From NCBI RefSeq assembly GCF_037023755.1, contig NZ_CP146100.1, positions 1,552,501-1,616,500 of the forward strand: a stretch of 64,000 nt of DNA. The letters run 5' to 3'. Below the pieces are notes generated by a model, which saw only the letters and a list, made by a program, of their open reading frames with translations, was not told where the DNA came from and searched no databases. Shown one piece after another: positions 7,368 to 15,889 of this stretch (the first letter of the stretch is position 1; the number at the start of each line of letters is the position of its first letter). The translations under genes and the position numbers were made by a program. This DNA comes from Saccharopolyspora sp. SCSIO 74807. GTDB lineage: Bacteria; Actinomycetota; Actinomycetes; Mycobacteriales; Pseudonocardiaceae.

Positions 7368-7757
7368 TCACCGGGCGAACGGCGGCACCCACAGCTCGCC
7401 TGGAAGCGGAAGCGCGAGATTCGGCGCCCCCGTGGACCCATGCGGCGGCAGTTGCATTAGTTCGCCCACCACGTCCGTGACCGATCCATGCGCTTGCCAC
7501 AATGGCCGCGGTCTTCCACCCTCCAGGTCTTCGAGCCGGAACCGAGCCGCGACGGCGTCTGACGTCGAACTCGCGCTGTAGACGTCCATCGCGCCATGCG
7601 TCTTGTGGACCCCTTGCAACGTCGTCAGGTTCGCCAAACTCGGAAGGTAGAGGAACATGAAGCCGGCACGCTTGCTGTCCTCAATCGCCTCGATGTGCGC
7701 ACGAAGCCACTCGGGGAGCAGGTCCACGGTGGACAGGCTGTAGCTCATGATCGGCAC
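7368..7757 (-). CDS. Uncharacterised 129-residue protein downstream of XRE regulator
   Basis: No family is recognised. The N-terminal part reads LPEWLRAHIEAIEDSKRAGFMFLYLP; the C-terminus is Pro/Leu-rich (LPPHGSTGAPNLALPLPGELW). It follows the XRE-TPR regulator by 50 bases on the same strand, the position where small partner proteins of such regulators often lie. An inverted repeat at 7784-7798 lies just before its start. Confidence 0.5.
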   Translation of the reverse strand: MPIMSYSLSTVDLLPEWLRAHIEAIEDSKRAGFMFLYLPSLANLTTLQGVHKTHGAMDVYSASSTSDAVAARFRLEDLEGGRPRPLWQAHGSVTDVVGELMQLPPHGSTGAPNLALPLPGELWVPPFAR

Positions 7758-7783
7758 CTTCGTGCACGACCAGCAAGAGAGTA

Positions 7784-7798
7784 GGTACGTTTTGTACC
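7784..7798. promoter_or_regulatory. Candidate operator GGTAC-N5-GTACC
   Basis: A perfect 5-bp inverted repeat with 5-base spacing lies between the XRE regulator stop (7808) and the start of 7757. It could be bound by the adjacent regulator, but only its symmetry and position support this. Confidence 0.35.
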
Positions 7799-7807
7799 CT
7801 CACCCGA

Positions 7808-9025
7808 TCAGCGGGTGCCGATCTTCGTGGCAAGCTCGCGGACGGCTGCCTGCTCCCCCGTTGGCGGGTGGTCAAGAAGCTTCAGACTCAGGTCCCGTGC
7901 CCAGCCGTTGAATCGAACCGTTTCCGGAGCTGTTCGCTCCGCTCTGGCCAGGATCTCCAGTACTGACGCACTCTCGCCGTGCTCTGCGTAAGCACGCGCC
8001 ACCTCGATCAAGTGCCGTGAACGGCGCGGGATCGAGACGATGTGGTCAGGGTCGAGTCCTCTCGCGGCCTTCAGTGCCTCGCCGTTGCGGCGGAGATCAA
8101 CACCGAGACTCAATGCATTCGCTTGCATGATCGAGAGACTGAAACTGGACTGGACGTGGCGATAGCTCGGCCCGAGCTTTCGGGCGATCTCGTACGCGGA
8201 CTCCCAGTACCGCCAGGCGTCCCCATGCCTCCCTTTCCGGGCGTACGTAAGGGCGTTTTCCGCGCGTAGCGCTCCGACCATCCCGCGCCAGTCATCAGGC
8301 GCCGACTCCATATAGGGCTCAAGCTGTGCGGCGCCGTCATGTGCGACCGAGATCGCCTCGTCCCAACGCCCGGACTCGCGCAGCGCTTGCACCAGTGCCC
8401 ATGCGCCTGCCGCCATCGCGTACGGGTCGTCGGCGTCCTGCCCCTCGGTAACCGCTCTATCAGCGACGAGCCACACCAACTCAGGAGCCGGTTGGTAGGC
8501 AACGTAGAAATCCGCCAACTGATAGACGCCCGCCAAGATCCGGCGTGCGTCTCGACGTTCTTGTCCCCATCGTGCCCGCACAGCACGCTGCGCATCACGA
8601 ATGAGGTTCGGCAGAACGGCACCGACCTGTGTCCGGTGGTCCGGTGACGAGTGGCGAAGATGCCACGCCGCAGCAAGCCGCTCACGCAGGTGCGCCAGGT
8701 CTACCGGGCGCGTATCCGAGCTGAGCCGGTAGTCCATCAAGGCCGCCCGCACGTCGTTGAGCGCACCGTGCGCGGGGCCGATCGCGTACCGGGAGATCGA
8801 GACTGCTTCTCCGTCGCCTGTCAGCTCGGCGAGGTCGCTGATGTCGAGAGCACCGGCGATCTTGGTAAGCATGTGGAGCTTTGGCGTCTGGAGACGGCCG
8901 GATTCGACTGCCTTCACCCATTCGGGCGAGCGACCGACGAGCCCACCGAGCACCCGACGGCTTATGCCGGAGCGCTCCCGCGCCTGACGGATGCGGTTAC
9001 CGACGGGCAGATCGTTGTGTTCCAC
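7808..9025 (-). CDS. XRE-family regulator with TPR-like C-terminal region
   Basis: The product has 405 residues and starts at GTG 9025. Residues about 9-65 form a helix-turn-helix (NRIRQARERSGISRRVLGGLVGRSPEWVKAVESGR). The remainder is helical and repeat-like (AAGAWALVQALRESGRWDEAISVAHDG; NALTYARKGRHGDAWRYWESAYEIARKLG), typical of actinobacterial XRE-TPR regulators that sense peptides or ligands. It is the only classic DNA-binding repressor-like protein in the prophage, so a role in lysogeny or cargo control is possible. A strong hairpin (9235-9268) insulates it from the genes upstream. Confidence 0.75.
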   Translation of the reverse strand: MEHNDLPVGNRIRQARERSGISRRVLGGLVGRSPEWVKAVESGRLQTPKLHMLTKIAGALDISDLAELTGDGEAVSISRYAIGPAHGALNDVRAALMDYRLSSDTRPVDLAHLRERLAAAWHLRHSSPDHRTQVGAVLPNLIRDAQRAVRARWGQERRDARRILAGVYQLADFYVAYQPAPELVWLVADRAVTEGQDADDPYAMAAGAWALVQALRESGRWDEAISVAHDGAAQLEPYMESAPDDWRGMVGALRAENALTYARKGRHGDAWRYWESAYEIARKLGPSYRHVQSSFSLSIMQANALSLGVDLRRNGEALKAARGLDPDHIVSIPRRSRHLIEVARAYAEHGESASVLEILARAERTAPETVRFNGWARDLSLKLLDHPPTGEQAAVRELATKIGTR

Positions 9026-9234
9026 CTACAACCACCACGTTCCCTGAGTCGACCAGCCGCCTTCGCGGTACAGCTCTCTCTCGTCCGGCTCGTCGAGCGT
9101 AGCTGGGGCACGATCAAGTGACGAGTACCCAGGTGAGCCCTCACCGGTGGCCAACAGTTGAAGAAGGTCAACAGTGCAGCCCCAGGTACGACGGAAGATC
9201 CGCCATGAGATTCAACCACCTTAGCGCAGACGCA

Positions 9235-9268
9235 AGAAGGGCTCCCCGACGTATCGGGGAGCCCTTCT
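9235..9268. terminator. Perfect 15-bp hairpin terminator
   Basis: AGAAGGGCTCCCCGA (9235-9249) pairs without mismatch with TCGGGGAGCCCTTCT (9254-9268) around a CGTA loop. It lies downstream of the minus-strand gene 9420-9665 and upstream of the XRE regulator. Its symmetry allows action in both directions. Confidence 0.8.
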
Positions 9269-9351
9269 ATTGTCAGTGCGGTGACAATGCTCGGTGACGG
9301 ACGGTGCCGTCATCTTCTGACGAGAGAAGCTTAACACAAGACTATAAGTCA

Positions 9352-9363
9352 TTTGTGCACAAA
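9352..9363. promoter_or_regulatory. 12-bp palindrome TTTGTGCACAAA
   Basis: This perfect palindrome is in an AT-rich pocket between the terminator and gene 9420-9665, beside the near-palindrome GACTATAAGTC. It is a candidate operator; the binding protein is unknown. Confidence 0.35.
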
Positions 9364-9419
9364 AGTACCGCCTAACCCGGCGGCGGAGCAGGACGCTGCC
9401 ACAAGGCACGCCCGTACCG

Positions 9420-9665
9420 TCAGCGGTAGGAGAGCACAAGTGCCGCGGCGGCACTGTTCTTGCTGGACCAGCCCGGTCGGCTGCCCCTTCGTGGAAGTTC
9501 GATCGGGTTTCCATCTTTGCGTTCGGGGATGTAGACGCTAGTGCCTGAGCGCTCCTCGCGACGGACCACGCCGAGGTATTCCTTGTGCTTGCTCCACACT
9601 TCCCAGACAGGCTGGAGCGTGTAGGTGTCGGCCGGCTCGGGCCAGTCCGAGCGGGTACTGGGCAC
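9420..9665 (-). CDS. Small phage protein, 81 residues
   Basis: It starts at GTG 9665 with AGGAAGGAAG upstream. The sequence includes DTYTLQPVWEVWSKHKEYLGVVRREERSG, a compact strand-rich pattern. It follows the sigma-like gene on the same strand by 57 bases. No family is recognised. Confidence 0.5.
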   Translation of the reverse strand: MPSTRSDWPEPADTYTLQPVWEVWSKHKEYLGVVRREERSGTSVYIPERKDGNPIELPRRGSRPGWSSKNSAAAALVLSYR

Positions 9666-9722
9666 AGTCGTCTTCCTTCCTGGGAGCGGGAATATGAGTG
9701 CGGCACGTCTGTCTGCCTGCCC

Positions 9723-10553
9723 TCAAGCAGCAACGTCCTTGGCAACAGCGCGCAGCGTGGCCAGCGCTCGGCGGCGCGCTTTGCCGGCGACGCTGCGATC
9801 GACTCCGAGGTGCTGGCCGAGGTCGTGGTCGGTATGTGGGGCGAACCCGTAGAGCCCGTAAGCGCGGCACAGCAGTTCGTGTTCGTCCTCGCTGACCGTT
9901 TCGTGACTCAGCAGCTCATCGACGTACGCGGCGGCCTCGTCGAGCCACGGGTCGGCGTGATCGTTGAGCGCGTCGTCGATGGTGTAGTGCGCTGGCTGCA
10001 ACAGCGCCGCGATGGCATCGAATGTGTCCGCGCGCATACGCCGGTTCACATCGGGGTGGGCGAGCACGAACTCACGGGCGGTCTGGTGGTCATGGGCCGC
10101 TTGTTCGAGCGCTGCGTACACGGTGCGCACTTGATCGCGGCTGAACCCGGTTACGGCGCGGGAAAGGCGGGACGCCTCGGTGGACACCCGGTATGTGATC
10201 GAGCGCTTCACCCGTCGCGTGAAGTCGGCTGCCCCTGCGCGGGCCATCTCCAGCAGCGCCAACACGCCTTCCTGGTGGCCGTCCTCGGGACCGAACGCGG
10301 GGTAGCGCCCGAACCGGGTTCCGATGGATTCGATCAGCATCCCGTATTGCGCATAGAGCTTCAGTTCGCCGATGGCGTCGGCTCCGTGCTGGGCGATCCA
10401 CCGAACTAAGTCGCCGGGATCGTCCTCGTTTTGCGCGACATCTTGAAACTCTGCGTTCCGGATAAGGCACCGGCCGACCGACGAAAGCGGACTACTTCCG
10501 AAAGCAGCACTTCGGGTGGCTGCTATCCGGTCCACGTAGGTGCGCCCGTCCAC
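9723..10553 (-). CDS. Sigma-70-like phage regulator
   Basis: The start is set at GTG 10553 because GGGGGAG lies 5 bases before it; an ATG at 10592 lacks such a site. The product has 276 residues. The N-terminal half has a region 2-like core (ELKLYAQYGMLIESIGTRFGRYPAF, then DGHQEGVLALLEMARAG), where the HQEG and ALLE positions resemble sigma factors. The C-terminal end has a region 4-like helix-turn-helix (DHDLGQHLGVDRSVAGKARRRALATLR). It is probably a phage transcription factor that switches host RNA polymerase to late or early genes. It could also be a divergent DNA-binding protein. No region 3 is clear. Confidence 0.6.
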   Translation of the reverse strand: MDGRTYVDRIAATRSAAFGSSPLSSVGRCLIRNAEFQDVAQNEDDPGDLVRWIAQHGADAIGELKLYAQYGMLIESIGTRFGRYPAFGPEDGHQEGVLALLEMARAGAADFTRRVKRSITYRVSTEASRLSRAVTGFSRDQVRTVYAALEQAAHDHQTAREFVLAHPDVNRRMRADTFDAIAALLQPAHYTIDDALNDHADPWLDEAAAYVDELLSHETVSEDEHELLCRAYGLYGFAPHTDHDLGQHLGVDRSVAGKARRRALATLRAVAKDVAA

Positions 10554-10928
10554 AGATCTCCCCCTACAAACTCTCTGTGCATAAGCTTGCATTCATGCAC
10601 ATAAGCCCCCCCCCCGACATCACATGCACTCGTCGTTCCTGCGCACTGTCGTGCCGATACCTCCTTTCGGGCGAACACAGCCCAGACGCGATCGCTACAT
10701 AGCGTATGCGACTCGTGTGGTTGCGAACGAAATTTGAAGCACGCCAAAAGTAACGATTTGATCACTTACTGGCCAGTAGAGGTGGCGCAGTCCGCACAAA
10801 TGGACTATTGACGTGCCTCTACTCTTCCCCCTGTAGGTAGGGGTACCTAGACCAAACGGCGGACCGACACATAGAACCCCCATTTGCCGGTATTCCCATA
10901 CTGGAGATCGTGCGCTGGCCGCCTTGCA
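10554..10928. promoter_or_regulatory. Regulatory gap with nested palindromes before sigma-like gene
   Basis: No gene is seen in these 375 bases. They contain a perfect 12-bp palindrome TACTGGCCAGTA (10767-10778), an inverted pair AGTAGAGG (10775-10782) and CCTCTACT (10816-10823), and TAGGTA-GGGG-TACCTA (10834-10849). The stretch is AT-richer than its surroundings. It probably holds the promoter and operators for the minus-strand sigma-like gene and the end signals of the polymerase operon. Confidence 0.5.
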
Positions 10929-12818
10929 TTAGGCAGCATCGGCACCCTGCAACCTCCACGGTTGTGCGCCCGTTCGGACGTGATGGGCGGCGTCGGGCTC
11001 CCACGCTGTGCCGAACAGCTCGGCCTCGGTAGTCAACTCGACACCGAAGAAGTCGGGCACGGTCAGGAGGCGCTGTACTTCCTCGGCGAGTTCGAAGGCG
11101 CCATCCTCGGCGACCTCGAAGACCACTTCGTCATGTACCGGTAGCCGCAGATGCTCGGCCAGCCCTGCCTCGTCAAGGTCAATGAGTGCTTGGGCGAAGA
11201 TGTCACGGGCGACGCTCTGGATCATGTAGTTGGTTGCCGCGTAGAGCCTGCTTCGGTCCAGCGGCAAAACGCGACCAGTCGGTGAGATCAGCTCCGTAGC
11301 CCCGTACTGGCCCCGGGCGGTCAGCCGCGTTGAGTACCGCTTGATGCCGGGAAAGGTCCGGTCGTAGCTGGCGATGGCGCGGCGGATGTCGGCCAGTGGC
11401 GCCCCGGTCTGGCGCGCGATCGAGTCGGCCCCGCCTCCGTAGACCTTGCCGAAGCCGACTGTCTTGGCAACTTTGCGGTGGTGCTTGGTGAAGCGCGGCC
11501 CGTAGATCTGTTCGGCGGTGAAGTCGTGGAGGTCGAGCCCGCCGCGGATGGCGTCCACCATCGCGCGATCCCCGGACAACGCCGCCAGCACCCGCATCTC
11601 GATGGCCGAGAAGTCGACGCTGCCGAGGACGTTGCCGGGCTCGGCCACCATCGCTTTGCGGATCGTGCTGTCCCCGGCGGGAAGTTGCTGTACTGGTGGC
11701 TTGCTGATCGACATGCGCGCTGTCCTCGCCTGGAGAGCGTTGATCTTGGGGTGGAGCCGGGACCGTGCATCGAGGCCGGCTGCAATGGCGTCGGCGTAGG
11801 TCGTTTTCCACTTGGAAGCCCGTTTGGCTCGCACGACGGCATCGGCCAGCGGATTCGGCGTTCGGACGCCCAGCGGCTCCCACCGCGGGTTCAGGTCGGC
11901 GAGCGGCAGCAGGACGTCCTTGTCGACGCGCAGCGCTCCGGTCTCGGTCGTGGCGGTCAGGGTTTCGCCCATCGCCACCAGCGCGTCGGCGACTTGCTTG
12001 GTCGAGCCGATCGTCGATACCCCGTACCGAAGCGCCCGCGTGCGTTGGGATTCGGCCTCGGCCGACAGCCGCGACGACAGCCGGGACACGTACTCGTCAT
12101 CGATGCGAATGCCGCGGCGCTCCATCGCAGCGCAGACCCGAGCGAGCCGGTGTTCGAACTCGGCCAGACGTGCAAGGCCGCGTTGGTGCACCTGCGGGCC
12201 GAGTACGTCGAGCAGGCGGGAGGTGAAGATGACGTCGAGCCCGGCGTAGCGCACGTAGATCGGGTGGTGGGATGGGATCGCCGCCCACCCCGTGGTCTTG
12301 GTGTGCCCGAGTTCTCGGAACACGTTGTTCAGGCCGTCCTGGGTGTCGGGCGCCTCGGGATCGAGGTGATGCTCCGACAACGGTTTGAGCCCGTGCCCAA
12401 TGCCGCCGTCTTCCCGGCCTCGCGAGTCGAGCAGATGGGCCAGAATCCGCGTATCGATGGTTTTTTTCGCCAGGCTCTCCATCGGAACCTTCAGGTGGTG
12501 GTCGAGCACAAGCCAGTCGAACGGGGCGTTGTGCAGTGCGATCCGAGACAGCCCCAGCAGCGTGTTTCGCGCCGCGGCCCAGAACCTCGGGCGTCCTTCG
12601 ACCCGCAGCACCCACGCCTCCCGCGTGGTACCGAACTGCACCGTCCGCAAGCGGTTGCCGTCCACAAAGGTGTCGAGACCGGTGCCTTCGGTGTCCACTC
12701 CGATCACGCGGCCACGCTCGCGACGCGCCCATGCGGTAAACGCTTCCAGGTCCTCGGCGGTCTCCGGCAGGTAGGTGACCGTCTCGTCGCCGGCGACCCG
12801 GTAGGAATAGCTGCGCAT
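10929..12818 (-). CDS. Family A DNA polymerase with 3'-5' exonuclease domain
   Basis: The product has 629 residues and starts at ATG 12818 behind GGAGGTGACC. The N-terminal exonuclease domain has VIGVDTEGTGLDTF (DxE motif) and HNAPFDWLVLDHHL. The polymerase domain has GSVDFSAIEMRVLAALSGD (motif A), RKVAKTVGFGKVYGGG (O-helix, motif B) and LPVHDEVVFEV (motif C HDE). These are the full set of catalytic motifs for phage Pol I-type replicases. It follows the primase-helicase by 11 bases and is the core of the minus-strand replication operon. Confidence 0.92.
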   Translation of the reverse strand: MRSYSYRVAGDETVTYLPETAEDLEAFTAWARRERGRVIGVDTEGTGLDTFVDGNRLRTVQFGTTREAWVLRVEGRPRFWAAARNTLLGLSRIALHNAPFDWLVLDHHLKVPMESLAKKTIDTRILAHLLDSRGREDGGIGHGLKPLSEHHLDPEAPDTQDGLNNVFRELGHTKTTGWAAIPSHHPIYVRYAGLDVIFTSRLLDVLGPQVHQRGLARLAEFEHRLARVCAAMERRGIRIDDEYVSRLSSRLSAEAESQRTRALRYGVSTIGSTKQVADALVAMGETLTATTETGALRVDKDVLLPLADLNPRWEPLGVRTPNPLADAVVRAKRASKWKTTYADAIAAGLDARSRLHPKINALQARTARMSISKPPVQQLPAGDSTIRKAMVAEPGNVLGSVDFSAIEMRVLAALSGDRAMVDAIRGGLDLHDFTAEQIYGPRFTKHHRKVAKTVGFGKVYGGGADSIARQTGAPLADIRRAIASYDRTFPGIKRYSTRLTARGQYGATELISPTGRVLPLDRSRLYAATNYMIQSVARDIFAQALIDLDEAGLAEHLRLPVHDEVVFEVAEDGAFELAEEVQRLLTVPDFFGVELTTEAELFGTAWEPDAAHHVRTGAQPWRLQGADAA

Positions 12819-12829
12819 GGTCACCTCCC

Positions 12830-14971
12830 TTATCCCGTGATGGGTTCTTCGTGGTCCTCTCCGAGGTAGCGCTGCCACTCGGGTGCCAAGTCGCTCCAGC
12901 GGAAGCCGCGTCCGGTCTCCTTGCCGACGCGGACGACGACCGGCCGCACGCCGAACTCGGCCAGGAAGCGCCGTACGTGCTCGTCGTCGATGCCTTGCCC
13001 CCGTGACCAGCGGCCGAAGATCGCGTCGGCGTCGATGACCCGCTCGGCCAGCGCCGAGCGGAAGACCACGCGGTCATTGATGCCGCGTCCCCAGTTGCCC
13101 GCACGGAACACATCCCGCGTGGCGCGCAGAAATCGGACGCTGATGTTCTCGGCCTGGTCCTTACCGGCATCCCGCAGTGCTTCGCACGCGGCGTAGGCAC
13201 GGGCTGGCCAATGCCCGCCGGCCATTACCGCAGGCAATGACAGCACCGACCACAGCTCCAGATCCCGGTTCGACACCATCGGAGCCAGGTCGTCTTCGAC
13301 CTGGTCCAACACCTCACTGACCGCGTCATCGCTGGCGACCGACGCCGCCCAGGACGACAGCTTCTCGGCGAGGTCATCGGCCACCGGGCCGTCGCGGCGC
13401 GGCCGGAACGAGGCAGGGCGTTCGTGCGACATCGCTTGCTGCATCGAGACCACGAAGGTGCGCGAGAGCAGAGCGTCGGGCAATGCAGCACGAGCGAGGC
13501 CAGCCCACACGATCGGAGCGAACGTGGTGTAGGCGATGGCCTTGCGCTGGTCGTTCGTGTCGGCCCGGATGGTGTCTTGGCCCCGCTTGTAGCCGGAGTT
13601 CAACACCGCGGTGATGCTGCTGGTGTCCTGGCCTCGGGCGGCATAGAGGTTGTCGACCTCGTCCAGCCCGAGCGGCACCGGGACGTCGGGCTTGTCCGGA
13701 TCGGACTCCTCGTAGGTCATCGCGTTGATCGTGCGCAGTACCGAGGCGGCGGTGGGGTCCACGGCCAATCGTCCTTGCGCCAACCGGCACACCAGATCCA
13801 ACGCCAAGGTCTTTCCCGATCCCGGCACAGTGCTGAGGAAGCCGAGCCGCGGAGCGACATCGGCCGCATCGGACCGGCGCACGAAGAAGCAGGTCGCGAT
13901 CCACAACGTGATCACGTCAAACCAGCCGGCCGGCTCGATGAGCAGGAACCGCCGGAGGAAGGCGTGCACGGCGTCCAACAGCTCGACAGGATCATCGTCG
14001 AAAATCTCCTCCAGCCGCAGGGGCCGGGCTCGTCTGATCGCCTCGGCGAACTCCCCGGCGAAGCCTTCACCACTGTGTTGGAACCACTCGGCGAGGTCCC
14101 CGCATTCGTGCGGGAGGACGAGCTGCTTCGCCGTCATCCCGACGTCGGCCAGGTGTTCAGCAAGGTGCGCGTTGAACTGCTGCCCACTCTCGTCGGCATC
14201 TCCGGCAAGGATGAGATCCCGCCCCGCGGCCCCGGCCACGATCTCCTCTGCTGTGGCGCGTCGGCGTGCGTGCGACGCCCCGGCCACCGACACCACCGTG
14301 TAACCCGCCGCGGCCACGACGAGCCCGTCACTAGGGCCTTCGGTGACCACCACAGGCCCCGTGGGCTGCCTTCGGAACCACGCCAGATGCGTCCAGCGCT
14401 TGCCGTCCGGATTGGTCAGTCCGGCCCACCGATGCGGGTCCGAACCGGACAGGTCACGCCCCTGGGCTCCCTGCGCGATGCCATCGGGGGTGCAGAACGG
14501 GACCACCAGCCGGGGGTGCTCCTGGAACGCTTCCGAGGCGTGGACAAACGGCGTGGCGCCGTCGTCGTAGCCAAGCCCCAGCTCACGCGCCGCGCTGTCG
14601 GTGATGCCGAAACGCTCGCGCGCGTAGACCGCCGCTGGCGAGCCGGCGAACGCCCCCTGCGTACGGTCCAGAAAGGACGCGAGAGCGGCGACCTCTGCTG
14701 TGCCGAGGCCATCGGCCGGGACTGACCCCGCGGTGATCTCGCCGCGGACATCGAACAGATCCGACCAGGTCAGATGGGCCTTGTCGAGCATGGACCCGAC
14801 ATCGCACCCCTGGGAACGGCAATGCAGCACTGCCTTGCGTTCCGGACTCACGCTGATCAGCAGCGACGGGCGGCGGTCTCCATGCACCGGGCACCGCACC
14901 AACCGCCCATCACCGCGTTGCTCGACCGGTCCCCCTGCCGCGAGCCGCTGCACCAGCGTGTCGATGTGCAC
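12830..14971 (-). CDS. Primase-helicase (zinc finger, Toprim, DUF3631-like ATPase)
   Basis: The product has 713 residues and starts at GTG 14971, only 5 bases from the end of the upstream nuclease gene. Domains in order: a CHC2-like zinc finger (CPVHGDRRPSLLISV, then HCRSQGC); a Toprim domain (VVVTEGPSDGLVVAAAGY, then LILAGDADESGQ); and an ATPase with Walker A VPGSGKTLALDL and GLDEVDNLY, followed by a DUF3631-type region (SVLRTINAMTYEE; NSGYKRGQDTIRA). This makes it the phage primase with fused helicase-like motor, working with the family A polymerase just downstream. Confidence 0.88.
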   Translation of the reverse strand: MHIDTLVQRLAAGGPVEQRGDGRLVRCPVHGDRRPSLLISVSPERKAVLHCRSQGCDVGSMLDKAHLTWSDLFDVRGEITAGSVPADGLGTAEVAALASFLDRTQGAFAGSPAAVYARERFGITDSAARELGLGYDDGATPFVHASEAFQEHPRLVVPFCTPDGIAQGAQGRDLSGSDPHRWAGLTNPDGKRWTHLAWFRRQPTGPVVVTEGPSDGLVVAAAGYTVVSVAGASHARRRATAEEIVAGAAGRDLILAGDADESGQQFNAHLAEHLADVGMTAKQLVLPHECGDLAEWFQHSGEGFAGEFAEAIRRARPLRLEEIFDDDPVELLDAVHAFLRRFLLIEPAGWFDVITLWIATCFFVRRSDAADVAPRLGFLSTVPGSGKTLALDLVCRLAQGRLAVDPTAASVLRTINAMTYEESDPDKPDVPVPLGLDEVDNLYAARGQDTSSITAVLNSGYKRGQDTIRADTNDQRKAIAYTTFAPIVWAGLARAALPDALLSRTFVVSMQQAMSHERPASFRPRRDGPVADDLAEKLSSWAASVASDDAVSEVLDQVEDDLAPMVSNRDLELWSVLSLPAVMAGGHWPARAYAACEALRDAGKDQAENISVRFLRATRDVFRAGNWGRGINDRVVFRSALAERVIDADAIFGRWSRGQGIDDEHVRRFLAEFGVRPVVVRVGKETGRGFRWSDLAPEWQRYLGEDHEEPITG

Positions 14972-14975
14972 CGCT

Positions 14976-15386
14976 CTACCCCCGTGCTGTTGTCCTGTGC
15001 TCGGCGACGTGCACCCGATAGGTCGCCGGATCGGTTCGCCGCAATGCCTCTTCGGCGTCGCGTAACCGGGCGACGAGGCGGGCATGGTTGTCGATGGTCG
15101 AGATGGCCAGGCACTCCGGGGTTTTGACGTGGGGACGCTTGGCCAGCACCACGTGGAAGGGAACCTGCTTGTTGTCGGCCTCGCGCCGCGCCTGGCGGAC
15201 CCACTCCAAGACGTCCCACCGGCGGTGGGCCTTGGCTTCGGCGGCGTGCAGGTAGATCCCTTCCAGATCACCGATGTCCAGCACGCCGTGTTGGGCCAGG
15301 CGGCGCACCGGTGTGCCGAGGACCTGCGCGTAGTAGGACGCGCAACGGCTTTCCCAGTTGGTGCCGGTTGCTCGGGCTCGGCTCAT
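14976..15386 (-). CDS. PD-(D/E)XK Holliday-junction-resolvase-like nuclease
   Basis: The product has 136 residues. It starts at ATG 15386, overlapping the previous stop (ATGA), and reads MSRARATGTNWESRCASYYA. The core has GVLDIGDLEGIYLHAAEAKAHRRWDVLEWVRQA, matching the D-x(n)-ExK active site of phage resolvase-like nucleases. It lies in the replication operon ahead of the primase. Role in junction resolution inferred from the family. Confidence 0.7.
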   Translation of the reverse strand: MSRARATGTNWESRCASYYAQVLGTPVRRLAQHGVLDIGDLEGIYLHAAEAKAHRRWDVLEWVRQARREADNKQVPFHVVLAKRPHVKTPECLAISTIDNHARLVARLRDAEEALRRTDPATYRVHVAEHRTTARG

Positions 15387-15691
15387 TCGCGGCCTGCCAG
15401 CTCGGCCAGGCGGCGTTTGAGTATGGCCAGCGCCCGACACGTCGACTCGGCTGCTTGACGCCAGTGATCACGGTCGGCACGCATCGCCTCGAACCGATCG
15501 ACGGAAACCCCGGTACTGGTTTCGGCAAGCTTCGCGTCTTTGGCCGCGAGCGCGCACTGAACCTGCTCCAGCTCGTCGCAGAGCACGGTGATCGACTCAT
15601 GGGCGCGATCCAGCTCGACCTGCATCGGGTGCGAGGACGTTCCCACCGGCCGCGGGCAGGAACCGGTGACGAGGTACACGTAGACGGGCAC
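15383..15691 (-). CDS. Coiled-coil phage protein, 102 residues
   Basis: It starts at GTG 15691. After a short N-terminus, residues about 25-100 form a heptad-rich helix (ELDRAHESITVLCDELEQVQCALAAKDAKLAE; HWRQAAESTCRALAILKRRLAEL). It is coupled to the resolvase-like gene. No family is recognised. Confidence 0.55.
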   Translation of the reverse strand: MPVYVYLVTGSCPRPVGTSSHPMQVELDRAHESITVLCDELEQVQCALAAKDAKLAETSTGVSVDRFEAMRADRDHWRQAAESTCRALAILKRRLAELAGRE

Positions 15692-15705
15692 GATGACTTC
15701 CGATC

Positions 15706-15816
15706 TCAGATGTGGGTGCGACTCGGCGACGGAGGGAAATGCCGCCTGCGGCGGGGTCGTGCGGTGTAGGGGGCAGTCGGGGTCTCAGCCGCGGGCGGCG
15801 TGGGCTCGGCGCGCAT
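15706..15816 (-). CDS. Possible 36-residue peptide
   Basis: ATG 15816 is preceded by AAGGAG at 4 bases, a strong site. The product is Pro/Thr-rich, then basic (ARPRRRRHFPPSP). Composition is poor evidence for coding; the ribosome site and its fit between two genes are the support. Confidence 0.35.
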   Translation of the reverse strand: MRAEPTPPAAETPTAPYTARPRRRRHFPPSPSRTHI

Positions 15817-15837
15817 GGGGCTCCTTGGACGCGAAAA

Positions 15838-15875
15838 GCGCCCCGTCCTTCGCCACCAGCAGGTGGCCGGGGCGC
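15838..15875 (-). terminator. Terminator after the directionality factor gene
   Basis: GCGCCCCG (15838-15845) pairs with CGGGGCGC (15868-15875), and an inner GCCACC/GGTGGC stem stacks beneath. It lies 15 bases past the stop at 15890. Confidence 0.6.
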
Positions 15876-15889
15876 AGCAAGCGGCTCGA

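Noticed and set aside
11478-12869. 463-codon plus-strand frame opposite the DNA polymerase
   Set aside because: The minus strand encodes all polymerase motifs; the plus frame has Arg/Gly/His-biased shadow composition.
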